Assembly: GCF_900107975.1 (NCBI RefSeq)
Contig: NZ_FNVF01000005.1
Location: 335,215-374,015 of the forward strand
DNA: 38,801 bases
Source of the DNA: Paenibacillus sp. UNC499MF
GTDB taxonomy: Bacteria > Bacillota > Bacilli > Paenibacillales > NBRC-103111
Reading direction: 5' to 3'
The translations under genes were made by a program, and so were the position numbers. The first letter of the stretch is position 1, and every line of letters begins with the position of its first letter. Under the pieces are notes generated by a model. The model saw only the letters and a program-made list of their open reading frames with translations, made no database searches and was not told the DNA's origin. Shown piece by piece: positions 24,833-32,637 of the stretch.

Positions 24833-25153
24833 GTGCAGCGAATCGATCCTGCAAGCAGTGAGCAGATCCGGCCCCATATCGGCCGTCCCGTTCTCGTTTA
24901 CTTAAGAGACGGCGCGGAAATTTTCGGTATACTCAGCCGGCTTGATCAAGGAAATCTCATCTTAAACGAAGAACCGGGTGTAAAAAGTCCTTCGGCAAAA
25001 ACAGACAAAAAATTAAAAGTGGCCAAGACCGGCCGCAAAAAATCGGCGCCCCCGGCTGCCCGGGAAAGCCAGACCGTTATCACCCATTCAGCGGGATACT
25101 CCCCTATCGTGCTCGACCGGAATTTTGTCGCCGCCCTCATCGTACTCCAATAG
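24833..25153 (+). CDS. Small LSm-like (Sm-fold) protein
   Basis: A 106-residue protein starting at GTG 24833, 7 bp after a strong GGAGGTG. Upstream frame extension has no site. Residues ~14-47 (GRPVLVYLRDGAEIFGILSR followed by LDQGNLILNE) follow the Sm1 motif spacing G-x-x-V-x-V-x-L-x-D-G-x5-G-x-L-x3-D-x3-N-L-x-L closely. A lysine-rich linker of ~30 residues (KTDKKLKVAKTGRKK) follows, then a short hydrophobic C-terminal strand (VLDRNFVAALIVL) where Sm2 would be. This suggests an RNA-binding or scaffold beta-barrel distinct from Hfq. That is inference from pattern only, and it could equally be another small SH3-like barrel. Confidence 0.7.
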   Translation: MQRIDPASSEQIRPHIGRPVLVYLRDGAEIFGILSRLDQGNLILNEEPGVKSPSAKTDKKLKVAKTGRKKSAPPAARESQTVITHSAGYSPIVLDRNFVAALIVLQ

Positions 25154-25179
25154 AAAGCGGGCGTTACCTTACTATCCCC

Positions 25180-25211
25180 AAAAACCAGGAATGGACACAT
25201 TCCCGGTTTTT
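25180..25211. terminator. Bidirectional terminator
   Basis: AAAAACCAGGAATG pairs with CATTCCCGGTTTTT with one mismatch, loop GACA, and T-runs on both strands. It serves the LSm-like gene and the convergent acetyltransferase gene. Confidence 0.85.
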
Positions 25212-25237
25212 TCTTTTAACGCTTCGGGGGAAATCTT

Positions 25238-25675
25238 TTATAGTTCTTTTTCCATTAAATGAAGACGAAGCTGAGGCACATAACTTTTAACGGTATATCC
25301 TTTCGCCAGATAGAAGGAAATGGCCTTCTCATTCACAGAATCTACATATAGCCGGGAAGTCCGGCATTTCATTTTGCGGCCGTATTTTTCGGCCTGCTCC
25401 ATTAGTGACGTCCCCAGCCCCCGGCCCTGAAAACGCGAATCGACCGCCAGCATATCGACAAACAGGCTGTCATCCGATACCTGAACGCTCACAAAACCGG
25501 CAGCGGAAGCCCCTTCGTCGGCCACGAAGGTTTCTCCCAGCTTGAATCTCTTCTTCATTTCCGAAAGGTTAACGTCCGCCTCCGGCACAGTCATTCTTGT
25601 GTAAGGCAAAAGCTCCTTTTCAGTCAGACGCACCAGTATCCTGTCATCCTTGGCCGGAATTCGTTTGCGGATCAA
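25238..25675 (-). CDS. GNAT family N-acetyltransferase
   Basis: 145 residues. It has the GNAT core FVDMLAVDSRFQGRGLGTSLMEQAEKYGR, where QGRGLG is the acetyl-CoA loop, and the C-terminal RLYVDSVNEKAISFYLAKGYTV, where FYxxxGY is the family signature. The substrate is unknown. I prefer a TTG start at 25675, 8 bp after GGAGG. The frame continues to ATGs at 25693 and 25711, but the first of these lies directly upstream of that Shine-Dalgarno sequence and neither has its own site. Confidence 0.88.
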   Translation of the reverse strand: MIRKRIPAKDDRILVRLTEKELLPYTRMTVPEADVNLSEMKKRFKLGETFVADEGASAAGFVSVQVSDDSLFVDMLAVDSRFQGRGLGTSLMEQAEKYGRKMKCRTSRLYVDSVNEKAISFYLAKGYTVKSYVPQLRLHLMEKEL

Positions 25676-25772
25676 GAAACATCGCCTCCACATGGTTTGC
25701 AGATACTGCATCGTATGCGAAATGGCAGGCTTTGCTCCGTAAACAGGTATTTATCCTCCAAGTTTTACCGTT

Positions 25773-25862
25773 TTATTTCTTATACTTTTTAGACATGCCC
25801 CACATAAAAACTACGCATAGGACAAGAAAGCCGATGATGACCAATATCGTTGACCCGTTCAA
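25773..25862 (-). CDS. Small single-pass membrane protein (29 residues)
   Basis: A short frame starting at TTG 25862, 8 bp after AAAGGGG. It encodes an N-terminal MNGST, a hydrophobic helix of about 17-18 residues (ILVIIGFLVLCVVFMWGM) and a basic end SKKYKK, which predicts an outside N-terminus and an inside C-terminus. The ribosome binding site, the clean helix and the positive-inside tail argue for a real gene. No homologue is recognised and no terminator is obvious. It lies 98 bp upstream of the acetyltransferase gene on the same strand. Confidence 0.5.
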   Translation of the reverse strand: MNGSTILVIIGFLVLCVVFMWGMSKKYKK

Positions 25863-26131
25863 TGTCAAATCCCCTTTGTATACCCTATCTGATATGCCTT
25901 CATTGTAAGTCGCCGGACGGAAAGCGTCAAACCCGCTGCCTGACCTTTCCTATTATCGGAATGGGAGATCGTCCGCCAAAGCTCAGGCAAGCAGCGATAA
26001 ATAAAATTTATAAACTTGTCCAACTTGATGCTTTCAAAACGTTAAAAACGTGGTAATATGTTTGTAACTATATGGAAATCGAAAAAAGAAGGAATTTTGA
26101 AAAGCATGTTCCTGAAAGGTGGCGGACGGTT

Positions 26132-26593
26132 ATGTATATAGTTACACCCCAGTACGTGAACGAGACGTACCGCAGTCATTCCAGTTTATTTCGGATTCAG
26201 GCCATCCGCCGTATGAACGGGCTTGGCCCCGTAAGCCCGCGCGGGCCCTTTCCCGAAATGCTTTATACGCGGCAGGAACGAAGCGGCAAGGCAGCCCCGG
26301 CGGAGCAGAGTCCTGCCGGCACACTTCCCGCCGACCAGCGGGACGCCGCTGCCGGTAAAGAAACCCGGCAGCAATCCGGCATGCCGGCTATGCTTCGCAG
26401 GCTGGGGGAAGCGAACGAGTGGAAGCGTCCCAAAGAATATAACCGTCCTGACCCTTCGGAGCACACGGAAGAAGCGGAGGAACCGCTTTTTCAGGCCGGC
26501 GGAGCTATGCATCAGATGCAGCTGAACAGAGCGCTCCAGGCCTATCGCCCGTTCGTCAGGAAGCAGACTGAGCCGGAGTCCGCCGCTATATAA
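26132..26593 (+). CDS. Hydrophilic protein of unknown function
   Basis: 153 residues with no membrane segment. The N-terminal ~45 residues (YIVTPQYVNETYRSHSSLFR, then RMNGLGP) look ordered. The middle is a low-complexity Ala/Pro/Gly/Arg region with internal near-palindromic GC-rich DNA, and the C-terminus is helical (MHQMQLNRALQAYRPF). The start is the ATG at 26132 behind AAGGTGG. The frame opens further upstream, but that part lacks a site and is AT-rich promoter-like DNA. I do not recognise the family. It is monocistronic with a strong terminator and is likely lineage-specific. Confidence 0.65.
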   Translation: MYIVTPQYVNETYRSHSSLFRIQAIRRMNGLGPVSPRGPFPEMLYTRQERSGKAAPAEQSPAGTLPADQRDAAAGKETRQQSGMPAMLRRLGEANEWKRPKEYNRPDPSEHTEEAEEPLFQAGGAMHQMQLNRALQAYRPFVRKQTEPESAAI

Positions 26594-26596
26594 GGG

Positions 26597-26628
26597 AAGC
26601 CCGTACCGCCATGCCGCGGTACGGGCTT
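26597..26628. terminator. Bidirectional terminator
   Basis: A perfect 12 bp stem AAGCCCGTACCG with its complement (26617-26628), followed by TTTT. It lies between the unknown gene and the convergent liaR. Confidence 0.88.
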
Positions 26629-26640
26629 TTAGGTTGCGCT

Positions 26641-27282
26641 TTATTCCGCCAATCCATGCTTAAACGCATAAATGGCCGCTTGGGTGCGGTCTTCGACGCC
26701 CAGCTTGGCCAAGACATTCGTTACATGGAATTTAACGGTTTTAATTCCGATGAATAAATCATCGGCGACTTCCTGGTTGGACTTGCCCGAGGCTATAAGC
26801 CGGAGCACTTCCATTTCGCGTTCCGTCAAGTCTTCATGAGGAGCGGCCGCGGGTTTCGGCTGCCGGAAACGGTTCATCAGCTTCGAAGCTACTTGCGACT
26901 CCAGAATGGATTGTCCTTTCGCAGCAGCCCGGATAGCCTGGGCGATTTCCGTGGCGCGGGAAGTTTTGAGCAGATAGCTGAACGCCCCCGCTTCCAGAAC
27001 CGGATACATCTTCTCGTCATCGAGAAAGCTCGTCAACACGATAACCTTGCAGTCCGGATAAAGCTGAAGCAGCTTCCGCGTCGTCTCTATGCCGTCCATG
27101 CCCTCCATGACCAGGTCCATCAGCACGACGTCCGGTTTGTATTCCTGTGCCAGCCGGATTCCGTCCTCCCCGTTGCTGGCTTCGCCGACTACCTCGATTC
27201 CCTCTTCCGTACCGAGAACGGCCGCCAGTCCGATCCGGACCATTTCGTGATCGTCGACCAGCAGCACTTTAACCATATCCAC
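26641..27282 (-). CDS. liaR: LiaR-type NarL/FixJ family response regulator
   Basis: 213 residues, very similar to Bacillus LiaR (VLLVDDHEMVRIGLAAVL; VLMDLVMEGMDGIE with phosphoacceptor D56; VLTSFLDDEKMYPVLEAGAFSYLLKTS). The C-terminal LuxR helix-turn-helix is LTEREMEVLRLIASGKSNQEVADDLF with KTVKFHVTNVLAKL. It controls the cell-envelope stress response to lipid II-binding antibiotics. The start is the GTG at 27282, which shares its G with the liaS stop codon (TAGTG), 7 bp after GGAGAGG. The ATG two codons later is less well placed. It is the last gene of liaFSR. Confidence 0.95.
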   Translation of the reverse strand: MDMVKVLLVDDHEMVRIGLAAVLGTEEGIEVVGEASNGEDGIRLAQEYKPDVVLMDLVMEGMDGIETTRKLLQLYPDCKVIVLTSFLDDEKMYPVLEAGAFSYLLKTSRATEIAQAIRAAAKGQSILESQVASKLMNRFRQPKPAAAPHEDLTEREMEVLRLIASGKSNQEVADDLFIGIKTVKFHVTNVLAKLGVEDRTQAAIYAFKHGLAE

Positions 27283-28340
27283 TATGCTTCCTCTCCTTCC
27301 GTCATTATCGGTACCCGGATCTCGATACGGGTTCCGCTTCCCGGAGCCGTAACCAGCTGAAGAGATCCTCCGACCTCGTTCACCCGTTCGCGCATCGTAG
27401 ATAAACCGTAAGATGTCTGTTTTTCCTCGTCAAGGTCGAAACCTACCCCGTTATCGCGGATAAGCAGGCGTACCCAGCCCGCTTTCTGCTGCATGCGCAG
27501 CTCCAGTCTGGTCGCTTTGGAATGCCGCAGAGCATTCGACATGGCTTCCTGGACAATCCGGAACAGATGGTCCTCGATTCCTTTGGACAGTGCAATTTCA
27601 TCGTCCAATTCCCATATAATGTCCATGGGAACTTTCGCTTTCAATTCCTGAAGCAGCCGGATCAGCCCTTCGGAAAGCTGTTTGCCTTCCAGGTGAACCG
27701 GACGCAGGTGAAGCAGCAGCGCCCTCATTTCGGATTGGGCCACGGAGGACATTTCCTCAATGAGGTGAATCTGCCGCTGGGCTTTCCCGAAATCCTTGTC
27801 CAGCGTGCGGAGAGCCGCAGTGGCCGTCATCGAGATCGCGAACAGCTGCTGGCTGACCGCATCATGCAGTTCTCTTGCCAGACGCTGCCGCTCCTCAATG
27901 ATGGCCGATACCCGGGCCTTCTCCGCAAGCTGCGCGTTATTGTTCGACAGACGCTGGAGAGAAGCTACCTGCTCCTCCCACTTTTTCAGGATGCGGCCGA
28001 GCTGTTCGCCCAATCGCCCGATCTCATCCTCACCCAGTGGGGGCAGGGTCGAGCGGGAGATGCTGCCGATCTCCAGCATCTGCATCGTTTCCATCAGCAG
28101 CTCCAGCCGGCGCGTCGTCCGGTTGCTGCTCCAATACCCGTAAGCGGCCCCCAGAATGATCGAGCCGCCGACGAGCATGGCACCGATTTTGATCCCTTGC
28201 GCCCACGTCTCAGGGGGTGTTATAAATTTAGCGGTATACAGCATATAGACAATAAAAGTAAGCACCGCCAGACAAAGAACAATGGATTCCGCCATGCTTC
28301 GCCAAATCATATTGGTCAGTCTTTTTTTGTAGCTGTCCAC
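27282..28340 (-). CDS. liaS: LiaS-type sensor histidine kinase
   Basis: A 352-residue kinase of the NarL-partner class. Two membrane helices (about 17-37 and 51-68) with a short outside loop, a HAMP-like region, then HisKA_3 with phosphoacceptor H159 (QRLARELHDAVSQQLF) and an ATPase domain (DHLFRIVQEAMSNALRHS, DNGVGFD, YGLSTMRERV). The short loop is typical of intramembrane-sensing LiaS/VraS kinases, which rely on LiaF as inhibitor and sensor partner. The start is the GTG at 28340 after AAAGGGG. It lies 38 bp downstream of liaF. Confidence 0.95.
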   Translation of the reverse strand: MDSYKKRLTNMIWRSMAESIVLCLAVLTFIVYMLYTAKFITPPETWAQGIKIGAMLVGGSIILGAAYGYWSSNRTTRRLELLMETMQMLEIGSISRSTLPPLGEDEIGRLGEQLGRILKKWEEQVASLQRLSNNNAQLAEKARVSAIIEERQRLARELHDAVSQQLFAISMTATAALRTLDKDFGKAQRQIHLIEEMSSVAQSEMRALLLHLRPVHLEGKQLSEGLIRLLQELKAKVPMDIIWELDDEIALSKGIEDHLFRIVQEAMSNALRHSKATRLELRMQQKAGWVRLLIRDNGVGFDLDEEKQTSYGLSTMRERVNEVGGSLQLVTAPGSGTRIEIRVPIMTEGEEA

Positions 28341-28378
28341 GGCACCATTCCCCTTTCTTGTCAGCAGACGGCTTCGTT

Positions 28379-29041
28379 CTAAAGCATGCGAACGTCTATA
28401 TCCCCTACGATATAAGAGACGATTAGTTTCACCTGATGTTCTCTCGATTCGTAATTAGGAGATATCCAATTGAGTTTATTAATAACTCCGGATTCTTTTT
28501 CCAGAGGTGAACTGATTTGTCCGATCGTAACCGAGGCTTCGATGGATACCCCTATTTCTTCGGGCACTATGAGCCGCACATCCCCGATAACCCCCTGCAG
28601 AACGAGCGTCGTTTCTTTTTTCTCCAATATCGCATACGACAGGTCCAAGTGAGCTTCACCGATAATGAACCAGATGCTGCTGTCTTTAAGCACCCAGGGC
28701 TCTTTGCCGGGACGGATGCTGTCGATCAGGGTTTGCTTCTGGATAAAATCGTCTCCGGGCTGCACCTTCTTGGACTTGATATAGAAAATCCCGAGCGAAA
28801 TCAAGATAACCGCCAGCACCAGGGAGAAATTGTTGCCCAGCAGAATGACGGCTCCGACGCCCATAAAGGCGATGCCTTTCTTCTCATTCTCATACCGGAT
28901 TTTATAAAAGCCGAAAAACATCAGCAGCAGGGCAATCACCACAAATATACCGACCCACCGTTCCAGGATGAGGAAAATCCCCATTGCGATCAACAGCATA
29001 GCCGTGTTCCGGTGGCGGTTATTTTTCATTTGTTGTTCCAT
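28379..29041 (-). CDS. liaF: LiaF-type membrane inhibitor of the Lia system
   Basis: 220 residues. Four membrane helices (about 13-28, 30-46, 54-70 and 72-88) are followed by a cytosolic beta-strand domain of the LiaF/YvqF C-terminal type (KDSSIWFIIGEAHLDLSYA, GVIGDVRLIVPEEIGV, VSYIVGDIDVRM). LiaF keeps LiaS off in the absence of envelope stress. The start is the ATG at 29041, behind an ideal AAAGGAGGTG. It is the first gene of the operon. No liaI/liaH homologue is adjacent, so the usual output genes must be elsewhere or absent. Confidence 0.93.
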   Translation of the reverse strand: MEQQMKNNRHRNTAMLLIAMGIFLILERWVGIFVVIALLLMFFGFYKIRYENEKKGIAFMGVGAVILLGNNFSLVLAVILISLGIFYIKSKKVQPGDDFIQKQTLIDSIRPGKEPWVLKDSSIWFIIGEAHLDLSYAILEKKETTLVLQGVIGDVRLIVPEEIGVSIEASVTIGQISSPLEKESGVINKLNWISPNYESREHQVKLIVSYIVGDIDVRML

Positions 29042-29357
29042 GGGGCACCTCCTTTGCGGGCTGCAGTCTGCCGGAAAATGAATCCGTCCATTGTATCGCC
29101 TGGCTCTTACCGGTCCATACCGTCATTTAGAGCCGCGAATCCTTACATAGCATATCACAATCGCCTATCCTCTCCAAGATAAGAAATGATGCTTTTATTG
29201 TAGCGAATCCGGGCCGCACCCGACACCGCCTATTGGCGGTCTAAACCCCTGGACCAAGGTCGGGGGAGGGCGTTTTTACCGCTTCCGGCAAGGAATAATT
29301 CACGAGCCTTTATAAGAAAATAAGTCCAACCAAACAACGGCACAAGGAGATACTTCC
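29042..29357. other. Intergenic region between liaF and a divergent secreted-protein gene
   Basis: 316 bp without a gene. It contains a perfect hairpin ACCGCC-TATT-GGCGGT (29225-29240) and an overlapping GGTC-N10-GACC repeat (29238-29255), then GACC/GGTC again just after. This cluster could hold regulator sites for either gene. I could not identify a LiaR box with certainty. Confidence 0.5.
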
Positions 29358-29975
29358 ATGACTAAAAGAAACGTCGGAGCGCGCATTGCTCTTATCGCCC
29401 TATCATGCACAGCCGCAGCCGGGTTCGTGCCTGTATCCGCCTTATCCGTGCAAGCTGCCGGAAACGGAACTTCCGTTTCCGCCGCGGCCGGTACCGGAGC
29501 CTCAAGCATCGTTTTGCCCGGCGGCACTTGGACAACCGGACTGCAGACGACACCATCGCACGCCGTTCCTCCTTCTTCCGGAGGCTTTTCCCGGGAAGTT
29601 CGCGCACAGCTTTACGATGTAGACAAACAAAAGGTTGTGGAAACCCTTATCGTTACCGATGAAATCCGCACCGAAGCTTCCCGCTGGCTGGCCAGTATTA
29701 AAGACATTGCCGTTCAGACCAAAATCGACAACGTGCAGGGAGTCGTCCTGAAACTTCCGCTCGATCCCCCACTTGCCGTTAATAACCGCTGGATGCAGGG
29801 AAGCTCTAATGAATTGTTCCTGTTTCTCGATCCCTCGCGGTTAAACGAGCCTCTGCTCCTCGTTTTCTCCACGGCAGGCAAACCTTTTCTCTTTAAAACC
29901 TCTGTCCAGGTTAAACCCTTTCTTGAAAAAGAACGTCTTCTGCGTTATTTGAAACCCGTCCCCGCCTCCGGCTAA
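29358..29975 (+). CDS. Secreted protein of unknown function
   Basis: 205 residues with a clear signal peptide (about 1-33, cleavage near VQAA-GN). An Ala/Gly/Thr/Ser-rich low-complexity stretch (to ~75) follows, then a folded C-terminal domain with FSREVRAQLYDVDKQKVVETL, VQGVVLKLPLDPPLAVNN and LVFSTAGKPFLFKTSV. I recognise no family. The start is the ATG at 29358, 7 bp after AAGGAGA. It is divergent from liaFSR, so Lia-controlled expression is possible but not shown. Confidence 0.75.
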   Translation: MTKRNVGARIALIALSCTAAAGFVPVSALSVQAAGNGTSVSAAAGTGASSIVLPGGTWTTGLQTTPSHAVPPSSGGFSREVRAQLYDVDKQKVVETLIVTDEIRTEASRWLASIKDIAVQTKIDNVQGVVLKLPLDPPLAVNNRWMQGSSNELFLFLDPSRLNEPLLLVFSTAGKPFLFKTSVQVKPFLEKERLLRYLKPVPASG

Positions 29976-30099
29976 AATGGGTACTTCCGCTTTCCGCTAA
30001 GCGTTCATGTTGCCGAATACCCGAAATGCAACCCTAATTCCCCCCAGACGTATTGTAAGTGAAGAAGTTAATCGGCTCATTAGGGAGGGCGGGATACGT

Positions 30100-31038
30100 A
30101 TGCGGGAGGACTGGAAATACCGGTACGACGAAGTTTTGAATAAAGAAAGCCTGCTGGGGACGGTTAATAAACAGCTGGAAAAAGCTCAAGCACGGCTGAA
30201 GCAGTCCCGGGAGCAGCGGGCGGCAGCCGAGAAAGCTTTGCTGAATGAGACAAGGGATGTCGAGCGTTTGGAGAAAGCATCTCTTATCAATTTGTTTTAT
30301 ACCGTTCTGGGAAGAAAAGAAGAGAAGCTGGAAAAAGAAGAAGCCGAAGCGATTCAGGCCCGCATCCGTGCGGAGGAAACAAGACTGGCGGAGGAAGAAT
30401 TAACGCGGGCGGCTGCGGATCTTGAGCAGCGCCGGTCTTCCCTGCTCGGCTGGGAGGAAGAAGCCGCCGCTCTCCTTCAGGAAAAAGAACAATGGCTGCG
30501 CGGCAGAAGCGAAGATTTTCGCCGGCAGCTGAATGCCCTTTACGAAGCCAAAAGGCAGGCTCTCTCCGAGGTCAAAGAACTTGATGAAGCGCTCCAGGCT
30601 GGATACGAGCTCGTCGAATCTCTCGAAGAAGCGGAAAGTCTGCTGAGATCGGCCAAAAGCTGGGGGACCTACGACATGTTCGGCGGAGGCGTGATTGCCA
30701 CCCATCTCAAACGCAGCAAAGCCAATGAAGCAATGGAACAGATCGAGTACGCTCAGGGACTGATGGGCCGCTTCAGACGAGAGCTGGAGGATGTCGGGGG
30801 CACCGCCGAGATGAACCTGGATTACAACGGGTTTCTGGGGTTTGCCGACTATTTTATGGACGGTTTTATTTTCGACTGGATTGTCCAGGGCCGCATCTCC
30901 GATCTCAAGGATGCGGTGTCCGATAATATCGAACGTCTCCGGCAATTGCTTCACACGCTCCAGCAAAGGTATGAAGCCCGCTCAACGGACGAAGCCGAAC
31001 TAACCCGGGACATTCATCTGCTTATTGAGCGTTCTTAG
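30100..31038 (+). CDS. Coiled-coil cytoplasmic protein of unknown function
   Basis: 312 residues. Roughly residues 10-185 are charged heptad-rich helix (Glu/Lys/Arg/Ala/Leu) that should form a long coiled coil. A conserved-looking globular part follows, with SWGTYDMFGGGVIATHLKRS and NEAMEQIEYAQGLMGRFRREL, then VGGTAEMNLDYNGFLGFADYF and a hydrophobic helix, and a final coiled coil. The 'WGTYDMFGGG' segment recurs in hypothetical proteins of other Firmicutes, as far as I recall. The start is the ATG at 30100, downstream of GGGAGG. The open frame from 30007 has no site. The function is unknown. There is no signal peptide, so it is cytosolic. Confidence 0.8.
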   Translation: MREDWKYRYDEVLNKESLLGTVNKQLEKAQARLKQSREQRAAAEKALLNETRDVERLEKASLINLFYTVLGRKEEKLEKEEAEAIQARIRAEETRLAEEELTRAAADLEQRRSSLLGWEEEAAALLQEKEQWLRGRSEDFRRQLNALYEAKRQALSEVKELDEALQAGYELVESLEEAESLLRSAKSWGTYDMFGGGVIATHLKRSKANEAMEQIEYAQGLMGRFRRELEDVGGTAEMNLDYNGFLGFADYFMDGFIFDWIVQGRISDLKDAVSDNIERLRQLLHTLQQRYEARSTDEAELTRDIHLLIERS

Positions 31039-31056
31039 GCAACCGGCGGCTCTTGC

Positions 31057-31332
31057 GACAATCCTTCTCCAACTGACAGTTTGTTGAATGGCCTGTTGCA
31101 GGGCGAGCCGCGTATCGCTGAATGTGCTCAGTGAGCGCTCCAAGCCATGCTGCGCGTGCCTTCCGACAATCCGCGGTCAACTTGCGGCTTGTCGAATGAC
31201 TCTTGCAGGGCGAGTCACGAGCCGTTGAATGTGCTCAGCAAGCGCCCCAGGCCATGCCGCGCGTGCCTTTCGACAATCCCGCATCAACTTGCGGCTTGTC
31301 GAATGACTCTTGCAGGGCGAGCCGCCCTGCGC
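31057..31332. repeat. Three imperfect tandem repeats of 107-108 bp, each with a hairpin
   Basis: Copies begin at 31057, 31165 and 31272, each with GACAATCC, and the third is cut after ~60 bp. Copies 2 and 3 are about 93% alike over the shared part, and copy 1 is more diverged. Each unit opens with an inverted repeat CGACAA...TTGTCG (TTGTTG in copy 1) around a ~20 bp loop, followed by TTGCAGGGCGAG. Copy 3 also ends in GCAGGGCG/CGCCCTGC. Confidence 0.85.
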
Positions 31333-31334
31333 CA

Positions 31335-31376
31335 AAAAGCCGTACAGCCCCGCAATATCCGGGCTGTACGGCTTTT
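31335..31376. terminator. Bidirectional terminator
   Basis: A perfect 16 bp stem AAAAGCCGTACAGCCC (31335-31350) with its complement at 31361-31376. It ends the minus-strand Eis-like gene and any transcript from the repeat region. Confidence 0.9.
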
Positions 31377-31388
31377 CCTTCTGCCGGA

Positions 31389-32588
31389 CTAGAAAAAGTC
31401 CGGCAAGTAACAGGTGCGGCGCGGCAGAGCCGCCGCAAGCAGCTCTACGGATCGTTCGTCGCCTTCCAGACGGCCGATCCGGTGAAGCTCCCCGGCGCTC
31501 TTGGCGCCAAGCAGCAGGACGGACAGCGTGCGGATATCGCACGCCAATCCGTCCGCAGCGGCTCCGCTGCCGCCGGCCGGTTCATCCGCGGTCTTCACGA
31601 CGACCGCAGAGCCTTCCGGCGCGTTCAGCCTAAGCTCGAACGTGCCGTGGTTCCACGGCGCCTGCCCGTCCGTTACGTGCAGGCGGAGAGACGTCTCCTG
31701 CGGCAGTCCCGTATGCCGCAGCTGCAGCTGGCCCAGGAAGCCCTCCACATCGACGATCCGGGCCGAAAAATACGAAACCAGCTCCTGCTTAATCCGGGGA
31801 TCGTTCAGCTCAAAGGCCAAATCCTCGTCCGGAGGGGCCTGCATGGTTAGCTTGTCGAACATGGAATCGTGATCGCCGATAAACTTCCACAGCCCGCGCT
31901 TTGCGTCCTGATCGAGATAAACGAGCTGATGAATTTTGCACTCATGGTTCTCAATCCAATAATGCACATACCCTCTGGGCTCCCCGGCCGCATCCAGATA
32001 CACCGCCATATGTCCTTTCTTTTTGAGAAGACGGGTTTCCCACCACTTCTCGGAACGCGTAATGGGTCCGTTGAATCGGGCCGCATACGCATCGTAGATC
32101 GGATTGAGCGCGGCCGCGCTGGGAGCTGTCCGTATGACCCGCCCTCCCGCATTGCCAAGCTTCGGAAGCTGCGAGGTTTGAAGCTCGATTTTTTTATAGC
32201 TCATGCTCAGCTCCCAGCCGTACTTGCGGTAAAACCCGAATGAAAACGGATGGAGATACGAAAGGGTCTGTCCGTTCTCTTTCATCACTTCCAGCGCTTT
32301 CGACAGCAGCTGTCCCACCATACCCTGTCTGCGATTTTCCGGCCAGCTTGCAACGCCGGCGATCCCGCCCATTTTCAGCTTTTGTCCATTTATCCACGTT
32401 GTAAAATCTAACAGGGTCAATTTCGAGGCCAGTTTCCCGTCGATAAAATATCCCCAGGTTTCCTCGGGGTTCATAGTGGCGAGTCTTTCGACAAGCTCTT
32501 CCTCCGGCAGCTCGTATTGAAAAGCATACATCGACAAATCCAGGCTGTCCCGGAGTTCTTCCCGGCGCAGTCTTCTGATTTCACTCAT
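31389..32588 (-). CDS. Eis-like GNAT N-acetyltransferase
   Basis: A 399-residue protein with the three-part Eis architecture: N-terminal GNAT domain with the acetyl-CoA loop GIAGVASWPENRRQGMVGQL, a second GNAT-like domain, and a C-terminal sterol-carrier-like domain. The FGFYRKYGWE segment carries the conserved tyrosine (Y120/Y123), and the chain ends in Phe-Phe, as in Mycobacterium Eis, whose terminal carboxylate acts as the general base. Eis enzymes acetylate amines on aminoglycosides or peptides. The substrate here is unknown. The start is the ATG at 32588 after AAGGAGGTT. Confidence 0.9.
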   Translation of the reverse strand: MSEIRRLRREELRDSLDLSMYAFQYELPEEELVERLATMNPEETWGYFIDGKLASKLTLLDFTTWINGQKLKMGGIAGVASWPENRRQGMVGQLLSKALEVMKENGQTLSYLHPFSFGFYRKYGWELSMSYKKIELQTSQLPKLGNAGGRVIRTAPSAAALNPIYDAYAARFNGPITRSEKWWETRLLKKKGHMAVYLDAAGEPRGYVHYWIENHECKIHQLVYLDQDAKRGLWKFIGDHDSMFDKLTMQAPPDEDLAFELNDPRIKQELVSYFSARIVDVEGFLGQLQLRHTGLPQETSLRLHVTDGQAPWNHGTFELRLNAPEGSAVVVKTADEPAGGSGAAADGLACDIRTLSVLLLGAKSAGELHRIGRLEGDERSVELLAAALPRRTCYLPDFF

Positions 32589-32637
32589 GGAATAACCTCC
32601 TTCTAGGCATAAAATAACGTATGCGCATCGCGCCTGC

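Larger units (their letters stand above)
31039..31388. other. Repeat-bearing intergenic region
   Basis: 350 bp without a supported gene, between the coiled-coil gene and the Eis-like gene. It is filled by the imperfect tandem repeat (31057-31332) and a terminator. Short frames through it show no ribosome binding sites and follow the repeats. Confidence 0.7.

Noticed and set aside
31039-31388. Possible CRISPR array
   Set aside because: There are only three units of 107-108 bp, adjacent and similar along their whole length, with no short repeat/variable spacer pattern and no cas genes.
31147-31542. Short overlapping frames through the tandem repeats on both strands
   Set aside because: No ribosome binding sites. 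The frames follow the repeat sequence and run into neighbouring gene DNA.
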